From positions 1-64,000 of the forward strand of contig NZ_KI911562.1 in assembly GCF_000515315.1 (NCBI RefSeq): a stretch of DNA of 64,000 nucleotides, read 5' to 3'. A program made the position numbers and the translations under genes. Source of the stretch: Asinibacterium sp. OR53 (GTDB taxonomy: Bacteria; Bacteroidota; Bacteroidia; Chitinophagales; Chitinophagaceae). The notes under the pieces were generated by a model. The model worked only from the letters and a program-made list of their open reading frames with translations. It made no database searches and had not been told where the DNA came from. This document shows, one piece after another, positions 60,122 to 64,000 of this stretch. Numbering within the stretch: position 1 is the stretch's first letter; every line of letters starts with the position of its first letter.

Positions 60122-62554
60122 ATGAGACGGCTTATTAGTATGACAGTATGGGGATTGTTGATGACTACTACCCAAATTTCTGCACAGAACAAATCTACAG
60201 TAGACGGAAACGTAAAAGACAATAATGGCAAGGCATTAGAATCAGTAACCGTATCCCTCTTAAAAGCAAAAGACAGCACCCTTGTAAAGACAGATATCAC
60301 CGATGGCAACGGCCAATTTGAATTGTCTGCATCCGCCGGCGGAAAATTTTTACTCAGTTACACCATCGTTGGATACGATAAAAAATTTTCAGATCGTTTT
60401 GAATTGCAGGCTGGACAAAGCTTTCATGCCGGTGCAGTAAGCCTCAACGCTGCTCCTAAAAAATTACAGGACGTAACGGTCACTTCACGCAAGCCTATGA
60501 TTGAAGTGAAGGCAGATAAAACCATTTTCAATGTTGAGAACAGTATCAATGCTACCGGCAGCAACGCACTCGAACTGTTGCAGAAGAGTCCGGGTATGCA
60601 GGTCGACAACAACGACAACATCAGCATGAAAGGAAAAACCGGTGTTAAAGTGTATGTTGATAGCAAGATGATGCAATTGAATTCGAAAGACCTGGCTGCT
60701 TATCTCCGCAGCATCAACAGCAACGACATTGAAGCCATTGAAATGATCAGTAACCCCAGCGCCAAGTACGATGCCAGTGGTAACGCAGGTATCATCAACA
60801 TCCGCCTGAAGAAAAATAAAAAGTTCGGCACCAACGGAAGCATGACCGCTGGTTTCGTGCAGGGCGTTACGCCCAAAGGCAATGGATCTGTGAACCTCAA
60901 CTACCGCGATAAAAAAGTGAACCTGTTCAGCAATGTCAGCGGTAATATCGGCCGTTATGAGAACGATATGAACCTCTATCGTATCCAGCGAGATACGTTA
61001 TATGATCAGCACGCCGTTAACTACAACAACAATAAGAGCATCAACATCAAGACCGGCGCCGATTTTTTCCTGGATAGCCGGAACACTATCGGCGGCTTGA
61101 TCACTACCAATTTCAGTACCAACGATTGGACCAGTACCAGTAATACGGATATTTCCTACTATCCTACCAACACTTACCAGAAAACATTGAAAGCTTTCAA
61201 TAGCGTTCCCGGTAACAGGAACAATATAGATGCCAACCTGAACTATCGTTATGCCGATACCAGTGGCAAAGAGATCAACTTCGATGGAGATTACGGTCAG
61301 TTCCGCGGCAGGGGCAACAGTTACCAACCCAACTATTACCAGGATGTGAATGGCAATATCCTTTCACAGGTGATCAACCGGAATTACACACCTACCAACA
61401 TTGATATTTATACAGCTAAAGTGGATGTAGAGATGCCTAAGTGGAAGGGTAAGCTCGGATTTGGTGCCAAGTTCTCTTATGTAAAGACTGACAACACTTT
61501 TGATTTCTTTACAGATGCAAATGGTTCGCCTGTTAAAGTGCTAAGCCGCAGCAACAGCTTCTCTTATAAGGAAAATGTAAATGCCGCTTATGTGAATTAC
61601 CAAAGACAGTTCAATCCGAAATGGAGCTTACAGGCAGGTCTTCGCGCAGAACAAACCAACAGTGAGGGCATACTCACCAGGGCAGATGGCTTTGTGCAAG
61701 ATGATAACAATGTAAAGCGTAATTATTTCGATCTGTTCCCCAGCGCTGCATTGACCTGGACAGTAAATAAAAAGAACACCCTCAACCTTACCTATAGCCG
61801 CAGGATCGACAGGCCTACTTACCAGGACCTGAATCCGTTTGAGAATAAACTCGACGAACTGACCTATGAAAAAGGTAATGCTTTCCTGAGGCCACAGTAT
61901 ACTGATAATGTGGAATTATCGCACACGTTCATGTACATGATCAATACTTCGATTGGTTACAGCCATGTGAAAGATTATTCTACCATGACTACTGATACCA
62001 TCAAGAACGCCACGTTTGTACAACAAAAAAACCTGGCTACCCAACAGATACTGACTTTCAGCATCGGATCTCCGCTGCCTATTAAAAAATGGTGGAATGG
62101 TTATGCCAATTTCTGGTACAACTATCAGATGTTCAAAGGCATGATCGGAAACAATGAACTGAAAACAACCATTCCATTGTTCGGAGCCTATATGCAGCAC
62201 AGCTTTACACTGGGTAATGATTATACGGCCGAAGCAAGTGGTTGGTTCAATGGACCTTCTATCTGGGGTGCTACCTGGAAAACCAAATCACAAGGTGCGC
62301 TTGACCTGGGCATACAGAAAATGTTCCTGCAGAAGAAAGCCACTCTTAAACTCAGCGCTACCGATATCTTCCATACGGCCAGTCCCTGGAGGGCACACAG
62401 TGTTTTCGGTGGCCTGAACATCAGCGGCAACGGCAGTTGGGAAAGCCAGACATTCCGTGTGAATTTCACTTACCGTTTTGGCAGCAACCAGGTGAAAGCT
62501 GCAAGGCAGCGCCAGACCGGTCTCGAAACCGAATCGAAACGCATCAAAGGATAA
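60122..62554 (+). CDS. TonB-dependent-type outer-membrane beta-barrel receptor
   Basis: The ATG at 60122 gives 810 residues with a signal peptide (RRLISMTVWGLLMTTTQISA, then QNK). The open frame upstream to 59987 runs through the mdh terminator and is rejected. Domains: carboxypeptidase-regulatory-like repeat (about 23-110: VDGNVKDNNGKALESVTVSLL), plug (VTVTSRKPMIEVKADKTIF, LLQKSPGMQVDNNDNISMKG, IEAIEMISNPSAKYDASGNAGIINIRLKK), and a barrel with many Asn/Tyr/aromatic strands ending VNFTYRFGSNQVK. The barrel is of the outer-membrane beta-barrel family type rather than SusC; the ligand cannot be told. Confidence 0.9.
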   Translation: MRRLISMTVWGLLMTTTQISAQNKSTVDGNVKDNNGKALESVTVSLLKAKDSTLVKTDITDGNGQFELSASAGGKFLLSYTIVGYDKKFSDRFELQAGQSFHAGAVSLNAAPKKLQDVTVTSRKPMIEVKADKTIFNVENSINATGSNALELLQKSPGMQVDNNDNISMKGKTGVKVYVDSKMMQLNSKDLAAYLRSINSNDIEAIEMISNPSAKYDASGNAGIINIRLKKNKKFGTNGSMTAGFVQGVTPKGNGSVNLNYRDKKVNLFSNVSGNIGRYENDMNLYRIQRDTLYDQHAVNYNNNKSINIKTGADFFLDSRNTIGGLITTNFSTNDWTSTSNTDISYYPTNTYQKTLKAFNSVPGNRNNIDANLNYRYADTSGKEINFDGDYGQFRGRGNSYQPNYYQDVNGNILSQVINRNYTPTNIDIYTAKVDVEMPKWKGKLGFGAKFSYVKTDNTFDFFTDANGSPVKVLSRSNSFSYKENVNAAYVNYQRQFNPKWSLQAGLRAEQTNSEGILTRADGFVQDDNNVKRNYFDLFPSAALTWTVNKKNTLNLTYSRRIDRPTYQDLNPFENKLDELTYEKGNAFLRPQYTDNVELSHTFMYMINTSIGYSHVKDYSTMTTDTIKNATFVQQKNLATQQILTFSIGSPLPIKKWWNGYANFWYNYQMFKGMIGNNELKTTIPLFGAYMQHSFTLGNDYTAEASGWFNGPSIWGATWKTKSQGALDLGIQKMFLQKKATLKLSATDIFHTASPWRAHSVFGGLNISGNGSWESQTFRVNFTYRFGSNQVKAARQRQTGLETESKRIKG

Positions 62555-62582
62555 CAGTTGATTGTGTGATTGAAACTTTGCC

Positions 62583-62610
62583 TTTGCCTTGGGCTTAAGC
62601 CCAGGGCAAA
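62583..62610. terminator. Bidirectional hairpin between the receptor and GT9 genes
   Basis: A 12-bp stem (TTTGCCTTGGGC at 62583-62594 with GCCCAGGGCAAA at 62599-62610, one G-U pair, TTAA loop) lies between the two convergent stops. The T-rich tail on the plus strand is weak. Confidence 0.65.
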
Positions 62611-62611
62611 G

Positions 62612-63607
62612 TTATTTTAGCAGGTATTGATGCGCTTTTTTTACGATAGCGCTGATGTCTTGCTGCTGCATACATTTAAAATGACCCTTCGGGCAGGTAT
62701 TGATTCCGAAATTGGAACAGGGCTGGCAGCGCAACCCAGGTACGATGAAATTGGTATAACCAGGTTGTAATTGGTTCGCACCATAATATGGTTCCACATC
62801 GAGCAAGGGAGAGGTGCCACCCCAGATGGCCAGTACCGGTTTGCTCAACGCGCAGGCAATGTATTGCAGGCCGGTATCGTGCGAGATCACCAACTTCGCT
62901 TTGTCTACCAGGTCGGCCGATTCGTGCAGGCTGAACTTACCACAAGCATTGTAAATACTTACCGGATCTACACTCGCGATCTGCTCTCCTTCCAGCACAT
63001 CTTCTTTTCCACCGACCAGTATAACAGGATATTTCAATTCCAGGCAGAGCTGCTGCAGTTTGGCAACAGGTAATTTCTTTGTATAGTAAGAAGCACCGAT
63101 CACAATAGCTACAAACCCTGCGGAATGTGCGGTTGGTATATCTTTCGCAGAAGTACGCTGTTCTTCCGGGATGAAATAGTCCATCCCCTTTCCATCGTCC
63201 CTTACCCCCAGCGATTGCAATGCATCCAGGCAGCGGTCAACAATATGCCTGCCTGTCATCCAATTGATATGAAGCCTGGTGAGTAAGAATTTCCGGATGC
63301 TTTCTTTGTGATAAGCCAGTGTTTTTGTTCTTAGCGACCAACGAATACGATAGGTTCTGAAATTCTTGTGCAGGTCAATGATATAATCATATCGTTCCTG
63401 TTTAAGCTGATGGATCAATTCACCCAGGTTGTCCTGGTAATAAAAAAACCGATCAATATAAGGATTGGCTTCTGTTACGGCTTTGAATGATCGTTTGGTA
63501 AGAAAATGCACTTCCGCATCCGGCACCTGTTGTTTGAGACAGCGGATGGCGGGGGTGGTGAGCACGATATCACCAATAGATGAAAAGCGGATAACTAGAA
63601 ACTTCAT
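62612..63607 (-). CDS. Glycosyltransferase family 9 (heptosyltransferase-like)
   Basis: GT9 enzymes (heptosyltransferase type) add sugars in lipopolysaccharide core synthesis at the inner face of the membrane. From the ATG at 63605-63607 the product is 331 residues. It has KFLVIRFSSIGDIVLTTPAIRCLKQ at the N-terminus, FLTKRSFKAV, YDYIIDLHKNFRTYRIRW, VIVIGASYYTKKLPVAKLQQL, VILVGGKEDV, KLVISHDTGLQYIACALSKPVLAIWGGTSP and the C-terminal Cys-rich LRCQPCSNFGINTCPKGHFKCMQ. The acceptor is unknown. The MFS gene upstream ends 18 bp before it. Confidence 0.9.
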   Translation of the reverse strand: MKFLVIRFSSIGDIVLTTPAIRCLKQQVPDAEVHFLTKRSFKAVTEANPYIDRFFYYQDNLGELIHQLKQERYDYIIDLHKNFRTYRIRWSLRTKTLAYHKESIRKFLLTRLHINWMTGRHIVDRCLDALQSLGVRDDGKGMDYFIPEEQRTSAKDIPTAHSAGFVAIVIGASYYTKKLPVAKLQQLCLELKYPVILVGGKEDVLEGEQIASVDPVSIYNACGKFSLHESADLVDKAKLVISHDTGLQYIACALSKPVLAIWGGTSPLLDVEPYYGANQLQPGYTNFIVPGLRCQPCSNFGINTCPKGHFKCMQQQDISAIVKKAHQYLLK

Positions 63608-63625
63608 AACATTCAACAACTGCGG

Positions 63626-64000
63626 TTAGCTTTCCACATAATTGAGGTCTTTATGATAAGTATCCTCTGTAAAATAATAAGCGACCAATGCAATACCCAT
63701 CACCACCACACCCGTTACAATACCACTTTTCACCAGCGGCCAGCCCCAGCTTTTCTGAAAAACATCGAGAAACAGGATGTTGATCAATGGCAATGCACCG
63801 CGCACCATATTCGGAATGGTGGTGGCAGCAGTAGCGCGCAGGTTAGTGCCGAACTGTTCAGCGCCCATGGTAATGAAGATGGCCCAGAAGCCGGTGCTGA
63901 ATCCCAGCAGTGCTGAAATGGTATACATGGAAGCATCGGAACGGTTATACCCGCTGAAAAACAAGATCAGCGATACAATGCACAGCAAATAATATAGCAA
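63626..64000 (-). CDS. MFS transporter, C-terminal part
   Basis: The frame is open to the right edge, so only the last 124-125 residues are present and the true start lies outside. Visible are three or four hydrophobic helices (LLCIVSLILFFSGYN, YTISALLGFSTGFWAIFIT, SGIVTGVVVMGIALVAYYF) and the MFS loop MGAEQFGTNLRATAATTIPN with MVRGALPLIN. AEQFxTxxRAT is characteristic of sugar and organic-acid MFS carriers. The substrate is unknown. Confidence 0.75.
   Translation of the reverse strand: MLYYLLCIVSLILFFSGYNRSDASMYTISALLGFSTGFWAIFITMGAEQFGTNLRATAATTIPNMVRGALPLINILFLDVFQKSWGWPLVKSGIVTGVVVMGIALVAYYFTEDTYHKDLNYVES

Overview
The window looks like a chromosome segment from a Bacteroidota bacterium, most likely family Chitinophagaceae. 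The grounds are: type IX secretion (T9SS) C-terminal sorting domains, Bacteroidetes-type promoters (TTTG, 19-20 bp, TAnnTTTG), a GLPGLI-like protein, a large TonB-linked beta-barrel receptor with a carboxypeptidase-like N-terminus, an S1/P1-type nuclease, GH92 and GH20 exo-glycosidases, and GxDLY-type SGNH hydrolases. Family assignments come from reading the translations; no database search was possible.

Layout. 1-3240: a minus-strand group of secreted or surface proteins (a partial protein with 45-residue SDT repeats, a secreted protein, a T9SS cargo, a lipoprotein), with degenerate non-coding repeats. 3614-7553: rpsL-rpsG ending in a strong terminator, then a large T9SS surface protein. 7615-13392: ilvE, a conserved unknown with rdgB, and a TPR / phosphosulfolactate synthase-like / aroE operon. 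13394-23805: mostly envelope and central metabolism (GLPGLI-like, yidC, DUF4407, a DPP-IV-type peptidase, two TPM-domain proteins, lemA, pgk, gap). 23987-27291: tRNA-Glu(UUC), then an AT-rich degenerate islet with a self-contained Fic/winged-helix gene, a truncated AraC regulator, a Crp/Fnr pseudogene with an in-frame amber stop, and a SnoaL-like gene. 27317-44190: a carbohydrate region. 44204-54583: MBL/beta-CASP hydrolase, MlaE permease, maeB, M20 amidohydrolase, SPOR protein, deoC, secA. 54751-62554: atpG, scpB, lysA, an Mla-type ATPase, a thioredoxin-like protein, mdh and a TonB-type receptor. 62612-64000: a GT9 glycosyltransferase and the tail of an MFS transporter.

How the genes work together. 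The carbohydrate region holds GH20 (terminal GlcNAc/GalNAc), GH92 (alpha-mannose), galactokinase (galactose) and a FucP / mutarotase / dehydrogenase / lactonase / dehydrogenase / FAH-hydrolase set for the non-phosphorylated L-fucose route, with a LacI regulator. Together these cover the neutral sugars of complex N-glycans, although there is no SusC/SusD pair and no L-fuconate dehydratase in the window. The housekeeping genes rpsL, yidC, maeB, tRNA-Glu, atpG and mdh share an extended -7 promoter element, TAYYTTTGC.

No complete new defence or mobile system is visible. The points most worth a second look are the Fic gene with paired palindromic operators over its promoter, the ComA-like operon, two enzymes that lack a canonical catalytic residue (Ser to Val in an alpha/beta hydrolase, Lys to Asn in the fucose-type SDR), and the SDT-repeat surface protein.
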